A stretch of DNA of 64,000 nucleotides from Corynebacterium uberis (GCF_020616335.1 NZ_CP085051.1:496001-560000); one strand, 5' to 3'. Positions 27,187 to 36,505 are shown, counted from the stretch's first letter. A program made the numbers and translations. The notes: generated by a model not told the origin, from the letters alone.

Positions 27187-28196
27187 GCTTTTTTGACGTG
27201 GTCGATCGCGTGACGGACAGGATTTATCCGCTATTTGTGTATTCCATGATCGCCGGTGCGTTGGGTACGGCGATAGGTGCGCTCACGCATCCACCGGCGA
27301 GTTTTGCGGCCCCCGGCCCGCTGGCGCGATGGTTCGCGGCTGTGCTTATTGCCGCGGTGTACGTGTTCATGGCTCAGCGCCTTGCCCCGCTGGTGGGGAT
27401 CACCGAGGAAGATTGGGTATGGAAGCTCCGCGGTAGCGATCGGTTGCCCCGCTGGGACAGGGTGTCGGCGGTGCAGTGGGTCGCGGCCAGCGTCGTTGGG
27501 GCGGCATTAGGTGCCTGTGCGGGGTGGTCGATCACGGCAAGTGTGGTGAGCGGCGCGGTCGTGGGGGCGGCGAGGGTCGGATATGGGTGGGCGTGTGCGC
27601 GTCACTGGCGGGTGGCACACCTGCTGGAGGCGGGCCGCCGCCGCTTCCTGGTGACGCACTTCTTTTCCTTCCAAGATTCGGAACTGGTCTCAGATGCGCT
27701 AGCCGTGGCGTGGCAGGGTGCTCGCCCGCCCCGTACGTGTGGGGCACCCGTGGCGGTCAGCCGCTTGTTGCGCCGGTACTACCTGGTACTGATTGCGGTG
27801 GTTGTGGCCTTGTGGTCGTGGGCGCTGGCGCCAGCATACGGCGGCTATGGTCTGACCGTGGCTGCGGGCGCCTGGATGCTGCTGGCGCCTGCCTGGTTCC
27901 GTGTCGGGGACTTCACCCGGTTAGTTGATTCCAGCCCGGAGCGATGGGTGCTGCTTGGCGCCCATTCCGTGGTGGGCGTCCTGCTTCTTCTTGTTGCTGG
28001 CATGGGGGCGTTGGGGATAGCCATCAGCGTTGTGGCCTGGTGGTATGCGGGGATTGTGCGGGGCCGGCCGCGCGTGGTTTCTGACCTGACGGTGATGGAT
28101 ACCGGGCAGGGGTTGTCGGTGTCGCCGGAGATTGTGGGCTACTACGTGCGCGGTCTGTGGCCGGTGGCGGCTGTGTTGTGGGTGGCTGCGCGCTAG
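27183..28196 (+). CDS. Membrane subunit of the adjacent ABC transporter
   Basis: A 337-residue polytopic protein, with about 8 spans (for example LFVYSMIAGALGTAIGAL, AAVLIAAVYVFMAQRLAPLVGI, YYLVLIAVVVALWSWALAPAYGG). A cytoplasmic stretch (about 140-195) contains HWRVAHLLEAGRRRFLVTHFF. No permease motif was recognised, but the 4-bp overlap with the ATPase gene implies a functional pair. It ends 3 bp before the convergent AlkZ-like gene. Confidence 0.75.
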   Translation: MSFFDVVDRVTDRIYPLFVYSMIAGALGTAIGALTHPPASFAAPGPLARWFAAVLIAAVYVFMAQRLAPLVGITEEDWVWKLRGSDRLPRWDRVSAVQWVAASVVGAALGACAGWSITASVVSGAVVGAARVGYGWACARHWRVAHLLEAGRRRFLVTHFFSFQDSELVSDALAVAWQGARPPRTCGAPVAVSRLLRRYYLVLIAVVVALWSWALAPAYGGYGLTVAAGAWMLLAPAWFRVGDFTRLVDSSPERWVLLGAHSVVGVLLLLVAGMGALGIAISVVAWWYAGIVRGRPRVVSDLTVMDTGQGLSVSPEIVGYYVRGLWPVAAVLWVAAR

Positions 28197-28199
28197 TTG

Positions 28200-29393
28200 T
28201 TAGCTGCCCAGGCGGGCGAGGGTGGCGTCGATAAGCGTGTGGGCCGCGGCCTGGGTGCGCGCGGGTGGGCGGCGGAGCCACTGCACACCCTCCTTGACGG
28301 GGCGCACCCCGATCAGGCGTCCGTTGTTGATGATCAGCGGGCGGAACATGCCGTTGCGCGCGGGGCAGATGAGCTGGTCGCCGGCGGCGTCGGTCAGGCA
28401 GGTGCGATTGGTGTAGCCAACGTAGATTTCGTCGAAGGAGGGCAAGAAGAGCAGCCGGGTGGCGTCGGCGTAGTTGTCGGCGAGGATGCTGGGAAGCTGC
28501 GTGGACATGTAGAGCAGTCCGCGGCGTTGCTGTGCGGTGCGCGCCGGGTCGGCCGGGACCAGGGCGCCGTCTTCGCCGCCCGCGGCGCTGAGCTGGTAGC
28601 GGCCCAGGGTGCTATCGGCGGCGCAGGCTGCTTCAAGAAGCTCCGCGGAGTGCCGGATGCCCAGGCCTGTCCACCAGGACAGGTCGGCCACGCTCACCGG
28701 GCCGTGGCCGAGGATGTACCGGCGGGCGATTTCTGTCAGCCCACGCTCGCGGGTGGCGGGGGTGAGGGGGAAGCCGGACTGTGGGGCGTCGGCAGCCGGT
28801 AGGGTGCGCGCGTCAATGAAGTAGTGCTGGTTGGTCCCCAGCGGGCCTTCGATGACCGCCCCCTGGCGGGCCAGCGACCACATGAGGCATTGGCACCAGC
28901 GGCGCTGGGAACGCGAATCCGTCAGGTGCGTTGGCGCCAGCGCGTCGATCCAGGCGGCAAACAGTGCCGCGCGTTCTCTGCGCCCGCCGGCGGCAGCGAT
29001 GGCCTCCCAGGAGACCTCCGCGGCCTGTGCGCACACGGCATCGTCAATGCCCAGACGCTGGCGCTCGCGCGCCTCCCAGGTGGGGATCTTTTCCTTCAAA
29101 GCCAGGCGCATCCAGTGAAAGTCGCGCGCGTGGGTGATGTGCACCGTGCCGCGCATCGGGCGGTGGCGCACCAGAAGACCCTGGTTAAAGGCGCGTGCGA
29201 CATCGCTGCCCCGGGCACCGGGGCACCGGGCCAGCAGCGCGTGCGGCAGGGCAGAGACCTGCTGGCCCTGCACGGCCAGCAACCTGTCTGTCACCTCCGC
29301 GACGCTTCGGGCAGCGGTGGCAGGCACCAGCCCTTGGGCGCAGATGCGCAGCAGGCTGATCTGGGTGGGCAGGGCGACGTGGGGGCGGGGCAT
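28200..29393 (-). CDS. Winged-helix protein, AlkZ-like DNA glycosylase family
   Basis: A 397-residue protein of the HTH_42 (YcaQ/AlkZ) family. The family QxQ motif is visible in LLAVQGQQVSALPHAL; AlkZ members use it to remove alkylated bases or unhook interstrand crosslinks. Other family segments are FNQGLLVRHRPMRGTVHIT and LLFLPSFDEIYVGYTNRTCL. ATG 29393 is chosen over upstream frames because AGGACC precedes it. The HAD gene ends 22 bp upstream, so co-transcription is likely. Several family members are resistance genes in antibiotic clusters, so a self-protection role cannot be excluded. Confidence 0.8.
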   Translation of the reverse strand: MPRPHVALPTQISLLRICAQGLVPATAARSVAEVTDRLLAVQGQQVSALPHALLARCPGARGSDVARAFNQGLLVRHRPMRGTVHITHARDFHWMRLALKEKIPTWEARERQRLGIDDAVCAQAAEVSWEAIAAAGGRRERAALFAAWIDALAPTHLTDSRSQRRWCQCLMWSLARQGAVIEGPLGTNQHYFIDARTLPAADAPQSGFPLTPATRERGLTEIARRYILGHGPVSVADLSWWTGLGIRHSAELLEAACAADSTLGRYQLSAAGGEDGALVPADPARTAQQRRGLLYMSTQLPSILADNYADATRLLFLPSFDEIYVGYTNRTCLTDAAGDQLICPARNGMFRPLIINNGRLIGVRPVKEGVQWLRRPPARTQAAAHTLIDATLARLGS

Positions 29394-29415
29394 GGGTGTG
29401 GTCCTGAGCAGCAGG

Positions 29416-30186
29416 CTAGCGGGCGAGGACGTCCGCGATGAACTCCTCGGCGGTGTCAACCACCACGTCGGTGGCTGCCTGCACCTCAGCAGGGGAGTAG
29501 CTAAAACTTGCGGAGTGATCCGCCCAGCGATGCATATCGACGTCGTTGTAGGAATCCCCGATGCTCAACGTGCTCCACTGCCCGCCCAACAGCTCCACCA
29601 GTGCGCGAAGTCCGCCGGACTTGCTGGAGCCCGCGGGCACGATATCCAAGACATCAACGTTGCGGTGGACGTCCACGTCCGGGAAATCCTGGGCTAGTTC
29701 GGCAGCAACCTCGCCGAGTTCATCCAGGTTGGGGATCCACAGGGGAATGCCCATGACAGACTCGGCGACGACCTGCTCCGGGCTGCCATCCGCGCACGTC
29801 AGCGGGATGGGCATGGTGGCACCTGCAACGCCCTTAGACACCAGGTAGTCCGTGTCACCCAGGGTGGTGGCGTAGACGTCGATTCCCGGGCGGTGACAAA
29901 AGCGGGCGAAAAGTTCGGTGGCGCGATCGTCGGGGATGCCGGTGGCGTGTTCGATGCGAAAGTCGCCGTCGGTGATGGCCGCGCCGGTGTAGAGCACAAA
30001 GTGATCAAAGTGCACCCCCTGGTTGACCAGGGAACCGCGGGCGGAGGCCAGTGACTTTCCCGTCGCGCACACGGCCAGGTTTCCGGCATCTTGCCACCGC
30101 CGAATCGCCGCGGCGGTGGCGGGGCGGACCTGGGAGTGAAAAAGGATCGTGCCGTCCATGTCAAAGGCCATCATGCGTCGCGTCAT
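29416..30186 (-). CDS. HAD-superfamily phosphatase (Cof type)
   Basis: About 256 residues. Motif I is FDMDGTILF with the nucleophile Asp; motif II is CATGKS (an ATGK variant of the usual TGR); motif III/IV is KSGGLRALVE and SIGDSYNDVDM. An alpha/beta cap lies between motifs II and III, as in Cof sugar phosphatases. ATG 30186 is taken, though in-frame GTG 30195 is also possible. The substrate is unknown; such enzymes act on sugar phosphates and flavin precursors. Confidence 0.88.
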   Translation of the reverse strand: MTRRMMAFDMDGTILFHSQVRPATAAAIRRWQDAGNLAVCATGKSLASARGSLVNQGVHFDHFVLYTGAAITDGDFRIEHATGIPDDRATELFARFCHRPGIDVYATTLGDTDYLVSKGVAGATMPIPLTCADGSPEQVVAESVMGIPLWIPNLDELGEVAAELAQDFPDVDVHRNVDVLDIVPAGSSKSGGLRALVELLGGQWSTLSIGDSYNDVDMHRWADHSASFSYSPAEVQAATDVVVDTAEEFIADVLAR

Positions 30187-30277
30187 GGGCTCCACCCTAG
30201 GGCATCAGGCCCGCAATTGGTCACATGTTTGGGTGAAAACGTCAACCCCCTCCGAGCGGCACTGGTGGGTACCTTTC

Positions 30278-30302
30278 GGTGGGGGAGGGGGCGTCGATAA
30301 GC
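30278..30302 (+). repeat. Dispersed G-rich motif, perfect intergenic copy
   Basis: GGTGGGGGAGGGGGCGTCG (30278-30296) followed by ATAAGC, in the 143-bp gap between the HAD gene and metI. Being non-coding, this copy cannot be explained by codon constraints. Confidence 0.75.
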
Positions 30303-30329
30303 AGGACAGGAGGTGAGCCCGCCGTTGTG

Positions 30330-31016
30330 CTAGCGGCGCATGATCTTCTTGGACAGCCAGTTGCCCAGGAATTGGGCGGCCTGGACCAGAATGACAATGG
30401 CAATGACGGCAACATACATGGCCTCATTGTCAAAGGCTCGGTAACCGTAGACGATGGCAAAGTCACCCAGGCCGCCGCCGCCGATGTAGCCGACCATCGC
30501 AGACATATCCACAATGGCAATAAAGATGAAGGTGTAGCCCAGCACCAGGGGACCCAACGCCTCCGGGATGATCACCGAGGTGATGATCTTCCAGGGGCTC
30601 GCCCCCATCGACCGCGCGGCCTCAATCACGCCAGGATCAATGGCCACCAGGTTTTGCTCCACAATGCGCGCCACCGTAAACGTCGCCGCAATGATCATCA
30701 CAAAAATGCCCGCATTGCGGCCAATCGATGTGCCAATAGCCGCCACCGTCAGCGGCTTAATCGCCGCAATGAGGATGATAAACGGAATGGGGCGCACAAA
30801 GTTCACCAACAGATTCAGCGTGGTGTAAACAAAGTTATTGCGCAGAATACCGCCCTCGCGGGTGGTGTAGAGCAGCATGCCCACCACCAGGCCCAGCAGG
30901 CCCGCAACCACCATGGTGACCGCCACCATGATGAGGGTGTCCAAGATGGCCTTGCCAAAAGTGTCACCCAGCCGGTTCCAGTCCGCGGCGAGCGTGGTTA
31001 CTGTTATCTGGTTCAT
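30330..31016 (-). CDS. metI: Methionine ABC transporter permease
   Basis: A 228-residue MetI with five spans. The EAA loop that contacts MetN reads EAARSMGASPWKIITSVIIPEALGPLV. Typical MetI N-terminus with GDTFGKAILDTLIMVAVTMVVAGLLG. ATG 31016 overlaps the metN stop (ATGA). Last gene of a metQ-metN-metI operon. Confidence 0.96.
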   Translation of the reverse strand: MNQITVTTLAADWNRLGDTFGKAILDTLIMVAVTMVVAGLLGLVVGMLLYTTREGGILRNNFVYTTLNLLVNFVRPIPFIILIAAIKPLTVAAIGTSIGRNAGIFVMIIAATFTVARIVEQNLVAIDPGVIEAARSMGASPWKIITSVIIPEALGPLVLGYTFIFIAIVDMSAMVGYIGGGGLGDFAIVYGYRAFDNEAMYVAVIAIVILVQAAQFLGNWLSKKIMRR

Positions 31017-32188
31017 CGGGTGATCTCCTCAATGGTGGTGGAGGCCTTGAGCGTGCGGTAGAACTGCTCAATGGCCGCGGTGGGCCCGTTGAGCCGGACG
31101 GTCATCTTGCCAAAGCTGTGGCGCTGCAAGGTGGTCACCCCGCCGTGCACGATGGACAGCGCCACCCCCGCGGCGCGGGCATCAGCGGTGGCGCCGAAGA
31201 ACCCGGAATCCTCCGTCAACTCGATGGTAAACAGGCGACCCTCGTGGGCCAGCAGATCCTCCGCCTCCACCAGGTCCGGGGTGTTGCGCAGGGAGGTGGC
31301 CACAAACTTGGCGGCCACATCCGTCTGCGGATCAGAAAAGACCTCATAGACGCTGCCGTATTCGACCACTCGGCCGGCCTCCATGACGGCAACCTTGTCC
31401 GCGATGGAGCGCACCACCTCCATCTCATGGGTGATCACCACGATGGTGATGCCGAGCTCCCGGTTGACGCGGCGCAACAGCTCCAGCACGTCATGGGTGG
31501 TCTCCGGGTCGAGGGCAGAGGTGGCCTCGTCGGCCAGCAGCAGGGAGGGATTGCAGGCTAGCGCCCGGGCGATGCCCACGCGCTGCTTCTGCCCGCCGGA
31601 AAGCTGCTCGGGGTAGTTCTCGCCCTTATCGGACAGGCCCACAAAGTCCAGCAACTCCGCCACGCGCTTCTTGGTCTCCGCCTTGCTCACGCCCGCCAGC
31701 TCCAAGGGGTAGGCGATGTTGCCGGCGGCGGTCCGCGAATGGAACAGGTTGAACTGCTGGAAGATCATGCCCACGTTGCGCCGGATGGCACGCAGCTGCT
31801 TTTCCGACTTGCCCACCACGTCTACCCCGTCGAGCAACAGCTGGCCGGAAGTGGTGGTGTCCAGGCCGTTGATCAGGCGGACCAGCGTGGACTTGCCGGC
31901 GCCGGAATAGCCGATCACGCCCAGGATCTCCCCGGGCTCGACGGTCAGGGTCACGCCGTTGACGGCCGTGGTCTCCTGGGATTTCTTGTTGCGCGAGGGA
32001 AAGACCTTGGTGGTTTCCCTAAACTCCAGGCGGGTGCCGCGCTGGGAGCGCTCGGCGTGTGCCGGTGCGGCCGGTGTGGCCTGCTCGGCCGGTACGGCTT
32101 GCTCTGCCGGTACGGCGGGCGTGTTGGGGTCGTGCGCGTTGTGGGGCGATGGCGATGTTGGTGCCACGGGGGTGGTGCTCGCTCTCAC
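31013..32188 (-). CDS. metN: Methionine ABC transporter ATP-binding protein
   Basis: A MetN ATPase: Walker A GYSGAGKST, Q-loop IFQQFN, signature LSGGQKQR, Walker B LLADEATSALD, switch THEM, then the C-terminal NIL/ACT-like domain that binds methionine for feedback inhibition. About 391 residues from GTG 32188. The core begins LEFRETTKVF, so roughly 50 N-terminal residues (SPHNAHDPNTPAVPAEQAVP) are a low-complexity extension. The start is uncertain: GTG 32167 and TTG 32236 are alternatives and none has a clear ribosome site. Confidence 0.93.
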   Translation of the reverse strand: MRASTTPVAPTSPSPHNAHDPNTPAVPAEQAVPAEQATPAAPAHAERSQRGTRLEFRETTKVFPSRNKKSQETTAVNGVTLTVEPGEILGVIGYSGAGKSTLVRLINGLDTTTSGQLLLDGVDVVGKSEKQLRAIRRNVGMIFQQFNLFHSRTAAGNIAYPLELAGVSKAETKKRVAELLDFVGLSDKGENYPEQLSGGQKQRVGIARALACNPSLLLADEATSALDPETTHDVLELLRRVNRELGITIVVITHEMEVVRSIADKVAVMEAGRVVEYGSVYEVFSDPQTDVAAKFVATSLRNTPDLVEAEDLLAHEGRLFTIELTEDSGFFGATADARAAGVALSIVHGGVTTLQRHSFGKMTVRLNGPTAAIEQFYRTLKASTTIEEITR

Positions 32189-32224
32189 TGTGAGGCTGAT
32201 GGATAAGGGGGAAAGGTGAAAGTC

Positions 32225-32275
32225 AGAGGAGGGCAAGAGGGACGCGTGCCCGCCCGGTGGGGGCGGGCGGGTGCG
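32225..32275 (-). terminator. GC-rich hairpin between metQ and metN
   Basis: In the gap CCCGCCC and GGGCGGG pair around a short loop (about 32249-32270), with no T-run. A leaky hairpin here would let the binding protein MetQ be made in excess over MetNI, common in ABC operons; this is inference. Confidence 0.3.
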
Positions 32276-32278
32276 GGC

Positions 32279-33136
32279 CTACTTGCTGGTGGCCGACTCT
32301 TCGAGCTTGTGCAGGATCTGCTGGAGCTCTTCGGGGGAGCGCTTGACCTCCACGGACGTGCCCTTGGAGTCCTCGGCGACGGCGGCCTGGACGTCCGGGT
32401 CGTGCCACAGCTCGACGAGCTTGGCAATCTTGTCATTGTCCTTGTCTTCTTCGCGGGTGACAAAGACGTTGATAAAGGGCTCCGCGCTGGCGCTGGAGGG
32501 ATCGTCCTGGAAGACGGAGGTCTTCGGGTCGATGCCGGCGCGGTCCAGGAAGGAGTTGTTAATGATGGCCGGCTGGCCCTCACCGTAGGCCACCGGCGAC
32601 TGGGCGGCTTCGACGGGGGTGACGGTGACCTTGGAGGACCCGGCGTCAATGTCGGCGGGGGTGGGGTCGAGGGTGTCCTTCTTCTTCAGGGTGATCAGCC
32701 CGGCCTGGACTAGGACGTTGATGGCGCGGCCCTGGTTGGTGGAGTCGTTGGGGATGGCCACGGACTTGCCTTCGATGCCGTCGAGGGAGGAGTGATCCTT
32801 CCAGAACAGCGCCAGGGGGACAACCTCGGTGGAGCCGACGGGGGTGAGCTTCTGGCCGGTGCCGGCGGTGTAGTTGGCCAGGAACTTCAGGTGCTGGAAG
32901 AGGTTGACGTCCAGCTGGCCCTGGGCCAGGGCGTCGTTGGGGGTGTTGTAATCGGAGAAGTCCTGGACGGTGAGGTTGATGCCGGCTTCCTGAGCCTTCT
33001 TTTCGTAGACCTGCCAGGCCTTCTTGGCGGAGTCGGTGGTGCCGATCTTGATGGTATCTTCGCTGCCGCAGGCGGTCAGGCCGGTTGCGGCGATGGCGGC
33101 GACGCCGATGGTGGCAAACAGTGCGCGCAGTTTCAT
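32279..33136 (-). CDS. metQ: Methionine-binding lipoprotein
   Basis: A 285-residue NlpA/MetQ binding protein. The signal peptide ends in lipobox LTAC (Cys23). The domain shows IKIGTTDSAKKAWQVYEKKAQEAG, DYNTPNDALAQGQLDVNLFQH and SVAIPNDSTNQGRAINVL, standard for MetQ. AAAGGTCCC-like sequence precedes the ATG. First gene of the metQNI operon; the promoter must lie in the ~175 bp up to dnaE2. Confidence 0.95.
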   Translation of the reverse strand: MKLRALFATIGVAAIAATGLTACGSEDTIKIGTTDSAKKAWQVYEKKAQEAGINLTVQDFSDYNTPNDALAQGQLDVNLFQHLKFLANYTAGTGQKLTPVGSTEVVPLALFWKDHSSLDGIEGKSVAIPNDSTNQGRAINVLVQAGLITLKKKDTLDPTPADIDAGSSKVTVTPVEAAQSPVAYGEGQPAIINNSFLDRAGIDPKTSVFQDDPSSASAEPFINVFVTREEDKDNDKIAKLVELWHDPDVQAAVAEDSKGTSVEVKRSPEELQQILHKLEESATSK

Positions 33137-33209
33137 GGGTGGGACCTTTCGGGGGAGTGTTTTGTGGAAAAGAACTTGGAAGCGACAATAGCAGCCACCG
33201 TACCGCTCG

Positions 33210-33236
33210 GTCTACAAACGGGTCTGCGGGCTAGAC
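33210..33236. promoter_or_regulatory. GTCT/AGAC half-sites between metQ and dnaE2
   Basis: GTCTA (33210-33214), GTCTG (33222-33226) and TAGAC (33232-33236) are spaced by 7 and 5 bp. GTCTG and TAGAC form an inverted repeat. The half-site matches that of McbR (TAGAC-N6-GTCTA), the repressor of sulfur metabolism, but the orientation and spacing differ, so the assignment is weak. Confidence 0.3.
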
Positions 33237-33274
33237 AGAGCGTGTCACTCTGCGGCTGTACCCGGCCCCCATCG

Positions 33275-33290
33275 TGGAACGGGTGTTCGA
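33275..33290. promoter_or_regulatory. LexA-like SOS box upstream of dnaE2
   Basis: TGGAACGGGTGTTCGA agrees with TCGAACANNTGTTCGA at 12 of 14 fixed positions. TAGGGT (33299-33304) may be the -10, so the box lies between the -35 and -10, a good repressor position. Confidence 0.7.
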
Positions 33291-33310
33291 TTCTGCGCTA
33301 GGGTGAAAGC

Positions 33311-36300
33311 ATGCGTTTTCACGGCGGGTCGGCCCTGGGATGGTCGCGCATAGAAAGGATCCTCTCCGGGCGCCCCCACCCGGACCTTATCCCGGCAGGT
33401 CCCCCCAGCTTGACGACGCCCCCTCCCCCCACCGCGGCACCGGAGCCACCCGCACGGCGCGCCCCGTCCATCCCCTTCGCCGAGCTGCATGCGGTCAGCT
33501 CCTACAGCTTCCTCGGCGGCGCCTCCGAGCCGGAGGAGCTCGTCGCCCGCGCAGTCGAGCTGGGCCTGTGCGGCTTGGGGCTGCTCGACCGGGATGGTTT
33601 CTATGGCGTGGTGCGCTTTGCCGAGGCCGCAGCCAAGGCCGGCCTGCCCACCATCATCGGCGCGGAGCTGACCCTAGACAGTGCTGGTGGCGCCGTCCTG
33701 CCGGTCATCTGCCGCGGACCGGCGGGATACCAGGCGTTATGCCAGGTCTTGACCCATGCGCACATGGTCACCGGGACCAAGGGGCAGGTGGCCTATCCGC
33801 CGCTTGCGCAACTTGCGCAGCGCCTGGCCGGGACGTGCCTAGTGCTGGCCAATCACACCTGGGCAGACCGCCTGGAGGAACTGGTGGACTGCTTTGGGCC
33901 CCAGGGGGTGGTCCTGGAGTACCAGGCCACCATGGTCCCGGAGGATGCTGATCACGCCATGGCTCTCGACGCCGCCCGCCAGCGGTGCGCGCGCAGCGGG
34001 CGGGCGGGACTGCGGGCCATTATCAGCGCCGCCCCGGCCGCCGCCACCCGGGACGGGGTGCGCCTGGCTGCGGCCAAGCGGGCCTTGGCGTGCCGGGAAT
34101 CCGTGGGGCAGGCCGCCCCGCGCCTGCACCCCATGGGGGCGCCGTGGTTGCGCTCCGGGCAGCAGGTGGCGGCCCTGGCCCCCGACCGCTCGGCAGAGAT
34201 CGCACAGACCTGCGAAATTGCGGCGGAGTGTGCCTTCACCCTTAACCTGGTGGCCCCCCAGCTTCCGGACTGCCCCACCCCGCAGGGCTACACGGAGATG
34301 ACGTGGCTGGCCCACCTGACGCGCACCCGGGGCCAGCGGCGCTACGCGGCGCGCAGCGCGGACGTTCAGCGCCGGGCGTGGGCCCAGATCGATTATGAGC
34401 TGGGGGTCATTGAGGAGCTGAACTTTCCGGGCTACTTCCTCATCGTGCTGGGCATCGTGGATTTTTGTGCCCGGGAAAACATCTACTGTCAGGGCCGCGG
34501 CTCGGCGGCGAACTCCGCGGTGTGCTTCGCCCTGGGGATCACCAACGCGGAACCGATCAGCGCCGGGCTGCTCTTTGAGCGCTTTCTTTCCCCGGAACGC
34601 GACGGCCCACCAGACATTGACCTAGACATCGAATCGACCCGCCGCGAGGAGGTCATCCAGTATGTTTATGCCACCTACGGGCGCGACAACGCCGCCCAGG
34701 TGGCCAACGTGATTACCTATCGCCGCAAGGGCGCTACCCGCGATGCCGCGCGCGCTCTGGGCTACCCGCAGGGCGCGGCTGACTCCTGGGCGCAAGGGGT
34801 CCATGAGGTGCCAGAAGACGTGGCTACGCTTGCGCACCAGTTCCTTGGCCAGCCCCGCCACCTGGGCATTCACTCCGGCGGTATGGTCATCTGTGATCGT
34901 CCGCTAGCGCGCGTGGTGCCCACCGAGTGGGCGCGCATGAAGGATCGCTCCGTGGTGCAGTGGGACAAGGATGACTGCGCGGGCGCCGGGCTGGTGAAGT
35001 TTGACCTGCTGGGCCTGGGCATGCTGGAGGCGCTGCACCACATGGTGGATCTGGTGGCGCAGACAACCGGAACAACCATCCACCTCTGGGACCTAGACCT
35101 GACGGAGCCGGCCGTGTATGACATGCTGTCGCGCGGCGATGCCGTCGGGGTCTTCCAGGTGGAATCCCGCGCCCAGCTGGCCACCCTGCCGCGGCTCAAA
35201 CCCCGCGTATTTTTTGACCTCGTGGTGGAAGTGGCGCTCATCCGGCCCGGGCCCATCCAGGGCGGCTCCGTGCACCCCTACCTGCGGCGCCGGGACGGGC
35301 GCGAACCGGTCACCTATGAGCACCCCTGCCTGGAAAAATCGTTGGGCAAGACGCTGGGTATTCCGCTGTTTCAGGAACAGCTCATGCAGATCGCCGTCGA
35401 TGCGGCTGGGTTTTCCGGCGCGGAGGCAGACACGCTGCGCCGGGCGATGGGCTCTAAGCGCTCCCCGGCCAGGATGGCCGCCCTGCGTGAGCGCTTCTTC
35501 GCCGGCCTGCGCGCCACTCACGGCATTGAGGGCGATACTGCCCAGGCGTTGTGGAACAAGATCGTCGCCTTCGCCGCCTATGGGTTTCCCGAGTCCCACT
35601 CCCAGTCTTTCGCCTCCTTGGTGTTTTTCTCTGCTTGGTTCAAGCTGCACTACCCGGCCCAATTCTGCGTGGGCCTGCTGCGTGCCCAGCCGATGGGCTT
35701 TTATAGCCCGCAGTCGCTGATCCAGGACGCCCGCCGCCACGGGGTGGACATCCTGCCCGTGAGCATCGCGGAGTCGGAGGAGGAAGCCACGGTGACCCCT
35801 GGCGGGGCCATCCGCCTTGGCCTTAACCTCGTGCGCGGCCTGGGCGCTGGGGCGGCACGCATCCCCGCCGCCCGGGCCGCCGGTGGGCCCTTTGCCTCCA
35901 TGGCGGACCTGGCCCGGCGGGCGGAGCTAAGCGTGGAGCAGGCAGAGGCGCTTGCCCGCGCCGGGGCGTGCGACTGCCTGGGGGTGGATCGCCGCCAGGC
36001 GCTGTGGGCCGCCGGGGTTGCCGCCACGGAGAAGGCCGGCATGCTGCCGGGGCTGAGCCAGCTGGATGCCCCGGTGCTGCCCGGCATGAGCGCGCTGGAG
36101 ATCCTGGCTGCCGACGTCGCCGCCACCGGGGTCACCCCGCATGCTCAGCCCATGGAGCTGCTGCGCGCCGGGCTGGAGGCCGCGGGCGTGATCCCTGCTT
36201 CCGGGCTGATGGGTGTGCCGGATGGCACCCGCATCCGCATCGCCGGGGTGGTCACCCACCGGCAACGCCCGCAGACGGCCTCGGGGGTGACGTTTTTTGG

Positions 36301-36505
36301 GCTTGAAGATGAGACCGGGCTGATCAACGTCATCGTCTCCCCGGGGCTGTGGGCTCGCCAGAAGGTGCTGGCGCGCACCGCGCGGGCGCTGATCATCCGC
36401 GGAAAGGTAGAAAACGCGAGCGGGGTGGCTGCGGTGGTGGCGGACAAGTTGGAGCCGCTTGCGGTGGGGCAGGTGCTCTCGCCCGGCTCGCGCGACTTCC
36501 GGTGA
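33311..36505 (+). CDS. dnaE2: Error-prone DNA polymerase III alpha subunit
   Basis: A 1064-residue DnaE2, the catalytic subunit of damage-induced translesion synthesis. After an atypical Pro-rich N-terminus come the PHP domain (FAELHAVSSYSFLGGASEPEELV), the palm (GRGSAANSAVCFALGIT; PPDIDLDIESTRREEVIQYV), fingers (FQEQLMQIAVDAAGFSGAEADTLRRAMGSKR) and a C-terminal OB fold (IRIAGVVTHRQRPQTASGVTFFGLEDE). ATG 33311 has AGGGTGAAAG upstream. It acts with ImuA and ImuB at 22.1-24.4 kb; as is usual for DnaE2 there is no proofreading exonuclease. Confidence 0.96.
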   Translation: MRFHGGSALGWSRIERILSGRPHPDLIPAGPPSLTTPPPPTAAPEPPARRAPSIPFAELHAVSSYSFLGGASEPEELVARAVELGLCGLGLLDRDGFYGVVRFAEAAAKAGLPTIIGAELTLDSAGGAVLPVICRGPAGYQALCQVLTHAHMVTGTKGQVAYPPLAQLAQRLAGTCLVLANHTWADRLEELVDCFGPQGVVLEYQATMVPEDADHAMALDAARQRCARSGRAGLRAIISAAPAAATRDGVRLAAAKRALACRESVGQAAPRLHPMGAPWLRSGQQVAALAPDRSAEIAQTCEIAAECAFTLNLVAPQLPDCPTPQGYTEMTWLAHLTRTRGQRRYAARSADVQRRAWAQIDYELGVIEELNFPGYFLIVLGIVDFCARENIYCQGRGSAANSAVCFALGITNAEPISAGLLFERFLSPERDGPPDIDLDIESTRREEVIQYVYATYGRDNAAQVANVITYRRKGATRDAARALGYPQGAADSWAQGVHEVPEDVATLAHQFLGQPRHLGIHSGGMVICDRPLARVVPTEWARMKDRSVVQWDKDDCAGAGLVKFDLLGLGMLEALHHMVDLVAQTTGTTIHLWDLDLTEPAVYDMLSRGDAVGVFQVESRAQLATLPRLKPRVFFDLVVEVALIRPGPIQGGSVHPYLRRRDGREPVTYEHPCLEKSLGKTLGIPLFQEQLMQIAVDAAGFSGAEADTLRRAMGSKRSPARMAALRERFFAGLRATHGIEGDTAQALWNKIVAFAAYGFPESHSQSFASLVFFSAWFKLHYPAQFCVGLLRAQPMGFYSPQSLIQDARRHGVDILPVSIAESEEEATVTPGGAIRLGLNLVRGLGAGAARIPAARAAGGPFASMADLARRAELSVEQAEALARAGACDCLGVDRRQALWAAGVAATEKAGMLPGLSQLDAPVLPGMSALEILAADVAATGVTPHAQPMELLRAGLEAAGVIPASGLMGVPDGTRIRIAGVVTHRQRPQTASGVTFFGLEDETGLINVIVSPGLWARQKVLARTARALIIRGKVENASGVAAVVADKLEPLAVGQVLSPGSRDFR
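33408..33433 (-). repeat. Dispersed G-rich motif, one-base variant
   Basis: On the minus strand GGTGGGGGGAGGGGGCGTCG then TCAAGC: identical to the 19-bp form except one extra G. It lies in the Pro-rich start of dnaE2. Confidence 0.6.

Noticed and set aside
33137..33310. SAM riboswitch upstream of metQ
   Set aside because: No SAM-I or SAM-II core elements were seen; protein-binding half-sites are the simpler reading.
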